Below, in pieces: positions 26,245 to 35,214 of a DNA stretch of 64,000 bases (position 1 is the first letter of the stretch; the number at the start of each line of letters is the position of its first letter). The stretch comes from Tropicibacter sp. Alg240-R139 (GTDB lineage: Bacteria > Pseudomonadota > Alphaproteobacteria > Rhodobacterales > Rhodobacteraceae). The position numbers were made by a program, and so were the translations under genes. The stretch is from the NCBI RefSeq assembly GCF_900537075.1, contig NZ_UNRA01000003.1:99081-163080 (forward strand), written 5' to 3'. Under the pieces are notes generated by a model, which ran no database searches, was not told the origin of the DNA, and worked only from the letters and a program-made list of their open reading frames with translations.

Positions 26245-28182
26245 TCACCCCTTCCCCTCCAAATACCGCTTCTTCGCCTCTTCCTGACGGCCAAAGTCGC
26301 GGACCATTGCTTCGATGGCGACCTCATCGCTCTTGTCGGCATAGCGGAATTCGCTGTCGGCGTAGCGGTTGATCTCTTGCAGGACCATGTCCACCGTGAT
26401 CGGCACGCGCAGCTCGGAAATCATCGCCCTCTTGGTGTCGTAGTCCTTGAACAGGAACAGCTCAGGCGTCTCCATCCATTCATCGGGCAGCTCAAAATCC
26501 ATCGCGCGGACCTTGACCGCATCGGTGATGTTCTTGATCGCGCGACCCGTGAACCGGTCATCCGCCTGCTGGATGCCCTTCAGGTACGTGCCCAGCTTGG
26601 CAATAGTGTCCAGCGGGCCGATCTGATCCGACACCCGGTCGAACACATCCAACAACCCCTGTTCATGGGGGCGGTTGTGCCCCTCAAAACTCGCCGCCAC
26701 CGCGCGTTTGATTTCCTGCGCAGCCATCAGGTCGTGATCGCCCAGGGGGATGTCGTGGTTCTTGCCCATCAGCAGCGACAGGATGTCGATGTAATCTGCG
26801 CGGCTTTGCGGCCCATCCACCAGAAACCGCGCGCCTGCCCGCTGGCGCAGGGCGTCGTCGACATTCTCGGGGTAGTTCGAGAACATGCCGAATGTGCAGT
26901 TTCCCCGCACAACCGTATTGGCGCCAGCAAAGCTTTCCATCAGCACCGCCGTGATCTCCAACTGCCCGGCCGACGACTGCCGGTCGCCCCGCTTGCCCGC
27001 TAGCTGGTCGATGTCGTCGATGGTGCCAAAGCCGATCACGGACGGGTCCAGAATGGTGTTGATGAACGCCTTGGCGTTCTGGCCCGACTTGCCCTGATAG
27101 CTGTCGATGTTGTCAGTGCTCAGGTTCTGATAGCGGAAAGGATAGCCCGCGACCTGACAGTAATCGTTGAGCAACCCCGCCATCATCTGGATCAGCGTCG
27201 TCTTGCCCGTCCCCGGCTTGCCATCGCCCATGAAGGTAAAGATGAACCCGCCCAGATCGGCAAAGGGGTTCAGGCGGCGGTCGAAATCATAGGCCATCAG
27301 CATCTTGGCCAGCCGCAGCGCCTGATACTTGGCGATGTGGTTGCCCACCACTTCGGTCGGTTTCTTGAACGTCATCGTCAGCGTGGTGGATTTCGCCTTG
27401 GACGCCGGCTCAAACCCCCGCAGGGTCAGGTCATCCGCCTCTACATGCCACGCGCTGCCCGCGAACCCCGCCAGATGCTGCGCCGATTGCGCCCGCTGCG
27501 CGGCCTTCTCCATCAACGCTTCGGCATAGGCGCTGACAGCGGCCACCAGATGCGCGTCGTCGGGGGCCTTGGTGGCGAGAACCTGATCCAGTTCCCACAG
27601 CGCGCCATGCAGGGCAAGCTGGCCATTGTCAGTCAACAGCTCCTCAACCTCGCCCACATCCACCGTGATTTCGGTCAGGTGAGACGACATCAGATAAGCC
27701 AGCGCGTTGCCTAGAACATGGGCCGAGATCAGCGCTTCAGCCGTCAGCAACTCAGAGAACTCGGCCTTGCGCGCAGGTGGCAGATCGCCAGCCAGATTGG
27801 CCCGTTTCAGATCGCCCAGCGCGGTTTGATCCGAATAGACCTCGGCCATCGCCAACGCGATCGCCACCGCCCGCCGCAACCCATGTTGCACCGTCGCCTG
27901 CAACGGAGACGTCAGCGCATCGCCATCATCCGCCGCCTCGATCCGGTCAATCAGATGCACACCATCGGCGCGCACGGTCCGGCGTGTCACTAGTCCGGGC
28001 GTGGTCGAACGGAACCGACGTCGCGTGCCAACGCCAGGGCTGCGCTCAGGCGCAACACTCTCGGCAACCGGTTTGGCGACCCGGGGCGCGTGGTCGAACC
28101 CCTCAAGCAACGCGGTCGCTGAGGGGTAATGCTTGCGAATATCCTCTTCGCGCAATTCCATCTGGTCAGACGTCAAACTCAT
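26245..28182 (-). CDS. AAA+ ATPase of unknown role
   Basis: A 645-residue protein. Residues 1-310 are a helical, partly disordered region. The AAA+ module follows: Walker A GKPGTGKT (321-328), Walker B-like GTIDDID (386-392), a sensor-1-like GMFSNYP (432-438) and an arginine-finger-like DALRQRAGARF (443-453). A helical lid continues to about 640. The module resembles gene-product remodelling ATPases rather than proteases: no protease domain is seen. It occupies the centre of the minus-strand cluster, with coiled-coil and membrane proteins upstream. Substrate unknown. Confidence 0.85.
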   Translation of the reverse strand: MSLTSDQMELREEDIRKHYPSATALLEGFDHAPRVAKPVAESVAPERSPGVGTRRRFRSTTPGLVTRRTVRADGVHLIDRIEAADDGDALTSPLQATVQHGLRRAVAIALAMAEVYSDQTALGDLKRANLAGDLPPARKAEFSELLTAEALISAHVLGNALAYLMSSHLTEITVDVGEVEELLTDNGQLALHGALWELDQVLATKAPDDAHLVAAVSAYAEALMEKAAQRAQSAQHLAGFAGSAWHVEADDLTLRGFEPASKAKSTTLTMTFKKPTEVVGNHIAKYQALRLAKMLMAYDFDRRLNPFADLGGFIFTFMGDGKPGTGKTTLIQMMAGLLNDYCQVAGYPFRYQNLSTDNIDSYQGKSGQNAKAFINTILDPSVIGFGTIDDIDQLAGKRGDRQSSAGQLEITAVLMESFAGANTVVRGNCTFGMFSNYPENVDDALRQRAGARFLVDGPQSRADYIDILSLLMGKNHDIPLGDHDLMAAQEIKRAVAASFEGHNRPHEQGLLDVFDRVSDQIGPLDTIAKLGTYLKGIQQADDRFTGRAIKNITDAVKVRAMDFELPDEWMETPELFLFKDYDTKRAMISELRVPITVDMVLQEINRYADSEFRYADKSDEVAIEAMVRDFGRQEEAKKRYLEGKG

Positions 28183-28273
28183 ATCAATATCGCCCTTGTT
28201 TCACCCTTTTGAAAATACTCTCGTCCCGCTGCCCGACAGGACCCTGAAAAGGTCCGTAAGAGGAGGCAAAAAA

Positions 28274-29392
28274 TCAGTACCGCAACACCTGCCCCGAGGT
28301 GCTGACGACAAACTTACGCACATCGCCAAATCCCGGCGGATCCTGTTCGGCCAGAACCTGAAACGGGCGTTGCGGCAGGATGATTGACCGTTGGGTGTGC
28401 GTCGCCCCGGTTTCCGCCCCGCGCCCCCCAAAGGGATCCAGCGCAAAGACCTCGCGCTCGACGGTCGAAAACCACCCCGCGCGTTCCTCGACCACATCCT
28501 CGCTCTCCAGCTCTTCGGTGGTCCAGGCCAGCGCCCAATCCTGCCCCTCGGACGCGCCCGCATCCTCCAGCACTTGGCGCAACGGTCCCGATTGTTCGGT
28601 ATAGGCCGAGGAATACATCGGCCCCACGTGGAACCGTTTCAGCCGTTTGGGGTGCAGGTCATCGAAATCCTGATCGAACCCTTTGGCGATGGTCACCAGC
28701 TTCAGCCCACCCAACGCTTGCGCCATAAGATGCGCCTGCACCTCAGGCCAGCGGCGTTCGTCTTTGGGCAGAGCAATCTTGCCGCTGTCCTCGACTTCCA
28801 TCAGGTAGATCACCGGCAGGTTGATCTGACTGTCATAGACCGCCCAATGCAGCATGAACCGACGCCGATCATCCGTATTCCCCATCCACAGGCTTTCGGG
28901 ATCATTGCGAGCCCAGAACAGCTCACCCTTCATCAGCTCTTCGTAATAGAGCCGCTGGGACAGCGCGAATTGCAGCCGCGTGGGCACCTGCTGTTCGCCA
29001 ATGATCTGGCGCACCATGTCGTGCTTCACCTGCGCCTCGGACGGCATGTTTTCCAAATGCCGCCGCGCCTGCTGTGCGTCGTTGGCCATGGTCATCAATT
29101 CAGCCGCCACCGGAAAGCCGCTGTCGCGCCGGTCCATGGCGAGGCTGCCAAAAAAACGTCCCGTATCGCGCCCGACCAGCAGGTATTTCATGCTCAGTGC
29201 GCGAAAGGTGTAGAGCAGCCCCGACAGATAGCGCGAGACGATCTTGACCTCTTCTTTCGAGATCGCCCCCTCGGCCTGCATATTCGCGGCCACGCGCAGC
29301 AAGTGAACGGTGATCACCTCGAACTTGCGGAAATACCGGCGCGAGGCAAAGGTGTCGGTCAGGCCGACGTGGTCACGGGCTGCGTCAGTCAT
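28274..29392 (-). CDS. Conserved hypothetical protein, cluster member
   Basis: A 372-residue soluble protein starting MTDAARDHVGLTDTFASRRY at 29392. The longer ORF to 29479 includes the tail of the small membrane gene and is not needed. The N-terminal part is helical and the middle has VIYLMEVEDSGKIALPKDERRWPEV and GGLKLVTIAKGFDQDFDDLHPKRLKRFHVGP-like sequence. The C-terminus repeats the idea of a beta-rich domain (RPFQVLAEQDPPGFGDVRKFVVS). No recognisable catalytic motif or signal peptide. It overlaps the upstream small gene by 8 nt, so it is translationally coupled. Confidence 0.78.
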   Translation of the reverse strand: MTDAARDHVGLTDTFASRRYFRKFEVITVHLLRVAANMQAEGAISKEEVKIVSRYLSGLLYTFRALSMKYLLVGRDTGRFFGSLAMDRRDSGFPVAAELMTMANDAQQARRHLENMPSEAQVKHDMVRQIIGEQQVPTRLQFALSQRLYYEELMKGELFWARNDPESLWMGNTDDRRRFMLHWAVYDSQINLPVIYLMEVEDSGKIALPKDERRWPEVQAHLMAQALGGLKLVTIAKGFDQDFDDLHPKRLKRFHVGPMYSSAYTEQSGPLRQVLEDAGASEGQDWALAWTTEELESEDVVEERAGWFSTVEREVFALDPFGGRGAETGATHTQRSIILPQRPFQVLAEQDPPGFGDVRKFVVSTSGQVLRY

Positions 29393-29606
29393 GTTTCTCA
29401 AAACGCTGCTCAACGCGCCACTTTGCAAAGAAAAAACCAAATACCCCCAACACCAAAATAGCCGGGACCACAATTTCAATCATCTTGGGTCCGCCACGCG
29501 TGGTCAGGAACCAAACAGTGAAAATCATACCGGCAATTGGTGGTAGAACTTCCTTGAACCAGCATAACCAGACTTCACGGCGCTTCACCGCGTCCTTGAG
29601 GGTCAT
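29385..29606 (-). CDS. Small membrane protein
   Basis: A 73-residue protein starting MTLKDAVKRREVWLCWFKEV at 29606, or at 29618 (MVGKMTLKD). It has two hydrophobic segments (about 20-35 and 43-61) separated by TTRGGPK, and ends in a charged tail EQRFEKHD. It lies between the coiled-coil gene, whose stop is 2-11 nt away, and the 372-residue gene it overlaps. No family recognised. Confidence 0.7.
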   Translation of the reverse strand: MTLKDAVKRREVWLCWFKEVLPPIAGMIFTVWFLTTRGGPKMIEIVVPAILVLGVFGFFFAKWRVEQRFEKHD

Positions 29607-29607
29607 T

Positions 29608-30687
29608 TTACCCACCATACAAGTTCTTGTCGTGCTTCTCGACGATCGAGGCAAACCGGCGCGCGAACCGTTCATCGGCCTTTGCCTTCTTCTCCAACAC
29701 ATCGCGGGCAAAGACCATGTGGTCCTCATGCGCGTCCAGCATGTCGGCCATCTTCTGGTTGGTTGCGGTGCCGATGGCGGCCATGGCGGTCTGCGCTTCT
29801 TGGTCGGTCTGCACGCCGATCTCGTTGATCCGGTGCGCCACGTCCTGCTGCTGCGCCGTCTTCAACGATTTAGTCAGCGCATCATACAGCACCACACGCT
29901 GCTGCGTGTCAGTCTGCAGCTTGTTGATCAGCACCATCTGCGTCGCCGCCTGGTTCTGCAGTGAATCGACCCAGGATTTGCCCTTTTCGATGTAACGCTC
30001 CAACGTCTGACTTTTGGCAAGCTTCACCTGCTCGTCCTGCACCAGCGCGTTGTAAGTCTTGTTCAGATCGGCCAGCTCGGTTTCCAGCTTGGTCCGCGCG
30101 GCGGCGTCCTGTTCGACGCTGATCTTGTTTTCCAACGCGATGATCTTGGGGTCCATGCCCAAAATCTCGGCCCGCGCGCCTTCAAGCTCTTGTACCGTGA
30201 ATTCGCGGTCATCCAGCGTCGAGGTCAGGTTGGTTTCCACCTTCTCCCGCTGTTCTTCCAACACGCCCAACTGCCCTTGCAGCAGCTGCACGATCACATC
30301 GGATTTTGCGATCAGGTCTTGCAGCTTGTCGTCAATATTGGCTGTGCGCATCCGCTCCTGCCGCATCGATTCCGATTTGGCGCTGGCAAAGATGCCGACA
30401 AAGCTCTCCCACCCAGTTTTCGACCTCATTTCGTCGAAATCCTTGGAAAAGGCCGATGTCACATCGTCCAGCCCCATGATCAATTCAGCGATGTTGGAAT
30501 TCATCACCTCGGTGTGGGCATGTACGTCTTCCAACGTGGCATTTTCAATGTCGATGTCTGCCTCGGCTGTGCCGATCTTGTCGCGCGCGGATTCGATCCG
30601 GCTGGTCAACCCTTCGATCTGCGATTGGCTTTCATGCACGCGTCGCTGGGTTTCCTGGATCATCGTTTCAAATTCACTATTCGACAT
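29608..30687 (-). CDS. Long coiled-coil protein, first gene of the cluster
   Basis: A 359-residue, almost wholly helical protein. Heptad-like stretches lie at about residues 5-60 (IQETQRRVHESQSQIEGLTS), 110-185 and 195-260, with breaks around KTGWESFVGIF and at the C-terminal part. There is no membrane segment and no enzyme motif. The shape loosely recalls TelA/KlaA-type or PspA-type helical proteins, but this is impression only, not homology. It begins the eight-gene minus-strand cluster. A palindromic TGTATA-type site lies 20-40 nt upstream of its start. Confidence 0.8.
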   Translation of the reverse strand: MSNSEFETMIQETQRRVHESQSQIEGLTSRIESARDKIGTAEADIDIENATLEDVHAHTEVMNSNIAELIMGLDDVTSAFSKDFDEMRSKTGWESFVGIFASAKSESMRQERMRTANIDDKLQDLIAKSDVIVQLLQGQLGVLEEQREKVETNLTSTLDDREFTVQELEGARAEILGMDPKIIALENKISVEQDAAARTKLETELADLNKTYNALVQDEQVKLAKSQTLERYIEKGKSWVDSLQNQAATQMVLINKLQTDTQQRVVLYDALTKSLKTAQQQDVAHRINEIGVQTDQEAQTAMAAIGTATNQKMADMLDAHEDHMVFARDVLEKKAKADERFARRFASIVEKHDKNLYGG

Positions 30688-30990
30688 CCCGCTCTATCCC
30701 TTTTTGTTTGTATACCATTGTATATAGGGAATGTTACAATGATTTACATCCCCCGCGAGTCTAAGTTTGGGGAGAGTCTCGCAAAGCGGGATCGGAATTG
30801 AAAGGGGAATGGCGAGCTAAACCGTCTTCCCCGCGCCATTCACCAATGCTATATCGCGCTCAGGGCTCACAGGCGATGGCGTCGCCAGAGAGATTGGCTC
30901 TCGCCCCGCACCCACGCTCCTGCACGCCGGGACTTTCAATCGGGAGATTGAGGGCCCCGCCTGATGCCTCCCCCAAAGATGGAGGCACCG
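30688..30990. other. Divergent intergenic region
   Basis: About 300 nt between the coiled-coil gene and the glycine amidinotransferase gene. The first 60 nt are AT-rich and hold the candidate operator at 30709-30724; promoters for both directions are likely here. The remainder, from 30800 to 30960, is GC-rich with short reading frames that look non-coding. Confidence 0.5.
30709..30724. promoter_or_regulatory. Candidate operator, TGTATA repeats
   Basis: TATAC (30711-30715) and GTATA (30720-30724) form an inverted pair around CATT. TGTATA also occurs twice, 10 bp apart (30709 and 30719). It sits 22-37 nt upstream of the start of the coiled-coil gene, where a repressor or -10 region would lie. 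The regulator is not identified. Confidence 0.4.
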
Positions 30991-32112
30991 ATGGCCTGGT
31001 CGCCTGAGAAAACTGAAGTCAAAAGCTGGAATGAATGGGACACCCTGCGCCATGTAATCGTGGGCCGTGCCGATGATTGCCACATCCCGCCCGAAGAGCC
31101 CGCGCTGGACGCCAAAGTGCCCGAAGACAGCGACATGCGCGGCCAATGGGGCCGTCGCCCGCAGGAAACCATTGATCGTGCCAACGAGCTGCTGGACACC
31201 TTCGCCAATCAGCTAAAGGGTCGCGGCATTCGCGTAGACCGTCCCGAGTCTATCGACCACTCGCTGCCCGTAACCACCCCCGATTTCCACACCGACAGCC
31301 AGTTCGGCTGCATGCCGCCGCGCGATGTGCTGTTGACCGTGGGGCACGAAATGCTGGAAGCGACGATGTCATATCGTTGCCGCTGGTTCGAATATCTGAA
31401 CTACCGCCCACTGCTGAAACAGTATTGGGAAGAAGACCCCAACTTCCGCCACGAAGCCGCACCCAAACCGCGCCTGACAGATGCGGACTATCACCCCGAC
31501 TATCTGAGCGAGAAAATCGGCGACGCCAAACGTCTGGAATGGGCGGCTGACAAGTTCTTTGTCACCACCGAAGAAGAGCCGTTGTTCGACGCCGCTGACG
31601 TGCTGCGGTTCGGAAAGGATCTGGTGGTCCAGCACGGGTTCACCACCAACCTCAAAGGCATCGAATGGCTGCGTCGTCACTTCCCCGACCACCGCGTACA
31701 CACCGTGAACTTCCCCGGCGACCCTTACCCGATCCACATCGACGCGACATTCACGCCGCTGCGCCCGGGTCTGATCGTCAACAACCCACAACGTCGCCTG
31801 CCCGAAGATCAGCGCGAGATGTTCCGCAAGAACGGGTGGGAAATCGTGGACGCAGCGCAACCGGCCCACAACAGCCCACCGCCGCTGTGTTATTCCTCGA
31901 CCTGGCTGTCGATGAACGTGCTGGTGCTAGACCCAAAAACCGTCTGCGTTGAAAAGTCCGAGGTTTATCAGGCCGAGCAGATGGACAAGCTGGGGATGGA
32001 AGTGGTCGAGGTCGAGCTGCGCGATGCGTATGCGTTCGGCGGCGGCCTGCACTGCTGCACGGCGGACGTCTATCGGGACGGCGAGTGCGAGGATTACTTC
32101 CCCAACCAATAA
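30991..32112 (+). CDS. Glycine amidinotransferase (AGAT family)
   Basis: Moves an amidino group from arginine to glycine or a related amine, giving guanidinoacetate and ornithine. The start at 30991 is favoured by GGAGG five bases upstream; an in-frame ATG at 30964 gives nine more residues. The 373 residues carry the AGAT triad: Asp203 (FDAADVLRFG), His249 (PIHIDATF) and Cys355 (GGGLHCCTADV), with NVLVLDPKTVCV as in eukaryotic AGAT. The acceptor need not be glycine. It converges on a creatinase gene. No GAMT gene is adjacent, so creatine synthesis is not shown. Confidence 0.88.
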   Translation: MAWSPEKTEVKSWNEWDTLRHVIVGRADDCHIPPEEPALDAKVPEDSDMRGQWGRRPQETIDRANELLDTFANQLKGRGIRVDRPESIDHSLPVTTPDFHTDSQFGCMPPRDVLLTVGHEMLEATMSYRCRWFEYLNYRPLLKQYWEEDPNFRHEAAPKPRLTDADYHPDYLSEKIGDAKRLEWAADKFFVTTEEEPLFDAADVLRFGKDLVVQHGFTTNLKGIEWLRRHFPDHRVHTVNFPGDPYPIHIDATFTPLRPGLIVNNPQRRLPEDQREMFRKNGWEIVDAAQPAHNSPPPLCYSSTWLSMNVLVLDPKTVCVEKSEVYQAEQMDKLGMEVVEVELRDAYAFGGGLHCCTADVYRDGECEDYFPNQ

Positions 32113-32123
32113 ACAAATATCAA

Positions 32124-32156
32124 GAAAGCCGCACCCTTCGATGCGGCTTTCTCTTT
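32124..32156 (+). terminator. Terminator after the amidinotransferase gene
   Basis: GAAAGCCGCA (32124-32133) pairs with TGCGGCTTTC (32142-32151), with an 8-nt loop, and TCTTTC follows. It starts 12 nt after the stop codon. Confidence 0.85.
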
Positions 32157-32179
32157 CAAACCATCTGCAACAGGCGGAA

Positions 32180-32235
32180 CCCAGAAAATTCAAATTTTCT
32201 GGGCGCAAAGTTTTTGAAAAACTTTGCGCCCAGAA
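32180..32235. repeat. Overlapping palindromes that form mutually exclusive hairpins
   Basis: Hairpin A: CCCAGAAAATT (32180-32190) with AATTTTCTGGG (32193-32203). Hairpin B: a 19-nt arm (32197-32215) with its exact complement (32217-32235), centred on G32216. They share TTCTGGG (32197-32203), so only one can form at a time. Hairpin B ends one base before the creatinase stop codon. Read on either strand it would act as a strong hairpin, without a long T tract. Confidence 0.88.
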
Positions 32236-33453
32236 TCACCCGACGACGTTGAACTCGGGCCCATAGGGATAGCCGGTGATGTTGTCGTTGCCATCCTCGG
32301 TGATCACCAGAATGTCGTGCTCGCGGTAGCCACCCGCACCCGGTTCGCCATCCGCGATGGTCAACATCGGCTCCATCGAGATGACCATGCCCGGCTCCAG
32401 CACCGTGTCGATGTCCTCGCGCAGCTCCAGCCCCGCCTCGCGACCATAGAAATGCGACAGCACACCGAAGGAATGGCCATAGCCGAACGTGCGGTATTGC
32501 AGCAGGTCACGCTGTTGGAAGAACTCGTTGATCTTATGTGTGACGTCCGCACAGCTGACACCGGGTTTCAGCAGCGACATACCGTATTCATGGGCGGCCA
32601 CGTTTGCTTCCCAGATCCTGAGCGAGGCCGGATCAACCTCTTGAACAAACATCGTGCGTTCCAGCGCGGTGTAATAGGCGCTGATCATTGGGAAGGTGTT
32701 CAGCGACAGAATATCACCCCGCTCCAGCACGCGGCCCGTCACCGGGTTATGCGCGCCATCGGTGTTGATCCCTGACTGAAACCAGACCCAGCTGTCGCGG
32801 TATTCCGCGCCCGGGAACCGCTTGGCGATCTCCAGCTCCATCGCGTCGCGGCCCGCCATGGCCACGTCGATCTCGCGCACGCCCACCTTGACTGCATCGC
32901 GGATCGCATAGCCGCCCACGTCGGCCACATTGGCCCCATGCCGGATTAGGGCAATCTCGGCCGGGGATTTGTGCATCCGCTGGCGCATGGTGGTCTCGAA
33001 CAGATCAACCATGATGATGGGCTTCAGAAAGTCCTCCATCTTGTCACGTTGCATCAGCGTCAGGTGATCGCCCTCGTAGCCGATGACCTGGCTTTCCCCC
33101 GTCACCGACAGAATCGCCCGCCAATAATTGTCGCGCTGCCAGTCGGTATAGGTGATGTTGTCACCATAACTGCGGCGCCATGGCTGACCGGCGTCGATCC
33201 CCGCGCTGATGGTGACGCATTCGGTCTCGGTCACGACCAGGGCGTAAGGCCGCCCAAAGGCACAGTACAAAAACCCGGAATAATACGCGATATTGTGCAT
33301 CGACGTGAACACTGCGGCAGAGGCGCCAGCGGCCTCCATCCGTTCACGAAGCTCGGTAATGCGGGCCTCGTATTCACTATCGGCAAACGGCAGCGTGGCC
33401 TTTACGCCGTTGTGATAACGGTAGAAATCAGGGCGCGGTGTAGTGATGGTCAT
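32236..33453 (-). CDS. Creatinase (creatine amidinohydrolase, M24 fold)
   Basis: A 405-residue metal-free pita-bread hydrolase that cleaves creatine to sarcosine and urea. The start at 33453 has AGGAGGG eight bases upstream and matches the family length of about 403. Residues aligning with the Pseudomonas catalytic set sit at a constant +3 offset: His235 (NTDGAHNPVT), Glu265 (TALERTMF), Arg338 (FYGREAGL) and Glu361 (SMEPML). Related M24 proteins may act on other guanidino compounds, and the convergent amidinotransferase makes guanidinoacetate a candidate substrate (inference). Confidence 0.88.
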   Translation of the reverse strand: MTITTPRPDFYRYHNGVKATLPFADSEYEARITELRERMEAAGASAAVFTSMHNIAYYSGFLYCAFGRPYALVVTETECVTISAGIDAGQPWRRSYGDNITYTDWQRDNYWRAILSVTGESQVIGYEGDHLTLMQRDKMEDFLKPIIMVDLFETTMRQRMHKSPAEIALIRHGANVADVGGYAIRDAVKVGVREIDVAMAGRDAMELEIAKRFPGAEYRDSWVWFQSGINTDGAHNPVTGRVLERGDILSLNTFPMISAYYTALERTMFVQEVDPASLRIWEANVAAHEYGMSLLKPGVSCADVTHKINEFFQQRDLLQYRTFGYGHSFGVLSHFYGREAGLELREDIDTVLEPGMVISMEPMLTIADGEPGAGGYREHDILVITEDGNDNITGYPYGPEFNVVG

Positions 33454-33723
33454 GGGTTGACCCTCCTTTTCAGAAAGGTCCTGGCGTTCAGGACAGAACA
33501 TGGGCGCATGCCATCAGCATGAGGCGACGCCATCGCCAGGGCCCGTGCGCACATTGACCTTATCCCCCCGTTCGTGCAACCCCTTTCGTGACACGATCTG
33601 ACAAGGGCTTTAGTGACGTTCACTTTACTCTGGACTGCTCATCCTTTTTGGCTTGGCACTAGACAAACCCAACCGCAGATGCACTGTGTGTACGCAAATG
33701 ACTTTTGAGCCGGAGACCAACCC

Positions 33724-35199
33724 ATGCTGGACGCAACAACTGATCTGAAATCGCTACTCAAGGACCCTGAGCTGCTTGCAACCAAAGCCTATATCGGTGG
33801 TCAGTGGGTTGATGGTGACAACGGCACATTCCCCGTGACCAACCCCGCCCGTGGCGACGTTATTGCCGAGGTCGCGGACCTCAGCCGCGCCCAGGTGGCC
33901 GGTGCCATCGCCCAAGCCGAGACCGCCCAGAAAGAATGGGCTGCGATGACCGGCAAGGAACGCGCCGTGATCATGCGTCGCTGGTTCGACCTGATGGTGG
34001 CAAACGCACAGGATCTGGGCACCATCCTGACCGCTGAGCAGGGCAAACCTCTGGCCGAGGCCGTGGGCGAGATCGGCTATGGCGCGTCCTTCATCGAATT
34101 CTTCGGCGAAGAAGCCAAACGCATCTATGGTGAGACCATTCCAGGCCACCAACGTGACAAACGCATCACCGTTCTGAAACAACCCATCGGCGTTGCCGCT
34201 TCGATCACACCGTGGAACTTCCCCAACGCAATGATCACACGCAAGGCCGCGCCTGCACTGGCCGCTGGCTGTTCTTTCGTCGCGCGCCCCGCCAAAGAAA
34301 CACCGCTGTCGGCCATTGTCATGGGCGTTCTGGCCGAACGTGCCGGCATCCCCGCAGGCGTATTCAACGTCGTGCCCTCGTCGTCGTCCTCGGAAATCGG
34401 CAAAGAGTTCTGCGAAAACCCCGGCATCCGCAAGCTGACCTTCACCGGCTCGACCGAAGTGGGCCGCATCCTGATGAAACAGGCCGCGGATCAAGTCATG
34501 AAATGCTCGATGGAACTGGGCGGCAACGCACCTTTCATTGTATTCGACGACGCCGATCTGGACGCCGCCGTCGAAGGCGCGATGATGTGCAAGTTCCGCA
34601 ACAACGGCCAGACCTGCGTCTGCGCCAATCGCATCTATGTACAGGCCGGCGTTTACGACGAGTTCTCAGCCAAGCTGAAAGCAGCTGTCGAAGCTCTGCA
34701 GATCGGCGACGGTCTGACTGAGGGCACCACCACTGGCCCGCTGATCAACGCCGAGGCTATCGATAAGGTCCAGGAACACATCGAAGACGTTGTCTCCAAC
34801 GGTGGCGCGGTCCTGACTGGTGGCGCAGCGCATGATCTGGGCGGCACCTTCTTCAAGCCGACCATCGTGACCGGCGTCACGCAGGACATGAAAGTCGCTC
34901 AGGAAGAGACATTCGGCCCCCTCGCCCCGCTCTTCAGGTTCGACAACGAAGATGACGTCATCGCCATGGCCAACGACACAATCTTTGGCCTGGCGTCCTA
35001 CTTCTACGCCAAGGACCTCAGCCGCGTTTACAAGGTCGCCGAGGCGCTGGAATATGGCATCGTTGGCGTAAACACCGGCATAATCTCGACCGAGGTTGCG
35101 CCCTTTGGTGGCATCAAACAGTCCGGCCTCGGCCGCGAAGGCAGCCACCACGGCATCGAGGACTATCTGGAGATGAAATACATCTGCATGTCGGTCTAA
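33724..35199 (+). CDS. gabD: NAD-dependent succinate-semialdehyde dehydrogenase
   Basis: A 491-residue aldehyde dehydrogenase. Signatures include KAYIGGQWVDGDNGTFPVTNPA, ITPWNFPNAMITRKAAPALAAG, the NAD loop FTGSTEVG, glutamate MELGGNAPF, and the catalytic cysteine in NNGQTCVCANRI. The pattern fits the GabD subgroup, oxidising succinate semialdehyde from GABA to succinate. It is the only gene of that route here. It starts divergently from the creatinase gene with a 270-nt gap. Confidence 0.9.
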   Translation: MLDATTDLKSLLKDPELLATKAYIGGQWVDGDNGTFPVTNPARGDVIAEVADLSRAQVAGAIAQAETAQKEWAAMTGKERAVIMRRWFDLMVANAQDLGTILTAEQGKPLAEAVGEIGYGASFIEFFGEEAKRIYGETIPGHQRDKRITVLKQPIGVAASITPWNFPNAMITRKAAPALAAGCSFVARPAKETPLSAIVMGVLAERAGIPAGVFNVVPSSSSSEIGKEFCENPGIRKLTFTGSTEVGRILMKQAADQVMKCSMELGGNAPFIVFDDADLDAAVEGAMMCKFRNNGQTCVCANRIYVQAGVYDEFSAKLKAAVEALQIGDGLTEGTTTGPLINAEAIDKVQEHIEDVVSNGGAVLTGGAAHDLGGTFFKPTIVTGVTQDMKVAQEETFGPLAPLFRFDNEDDVIAMANDTIFGLASYFYAKDLSRVYKVAEALEYGIVGVNTGIISTEVAPFGGIKQSGLGREGSHHGIEDYLEMKYICMSV

Positions 35200-35214
35200 A
35201 CTGCATCTGCGGCC

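Noticed and set aside
26239..27003. A 254-codon plus-strand ORF over the AAA+ gene
   Set aside because: Shadow frame; the AAA+ gene on the other strand has clear motifs.
28391..29461. A 356-codon plus-strand ORF
   Set aside because: Antisense shadow of the 372-residue cluster gene; composition typical of a reversed frame.
29608..30687. Assignment of the coiled-coil protein to the TelA tellurite-resistance family
   Set aside because: The similarity is only in helical composition; the characteristic TelA sequence blocks are not visible.
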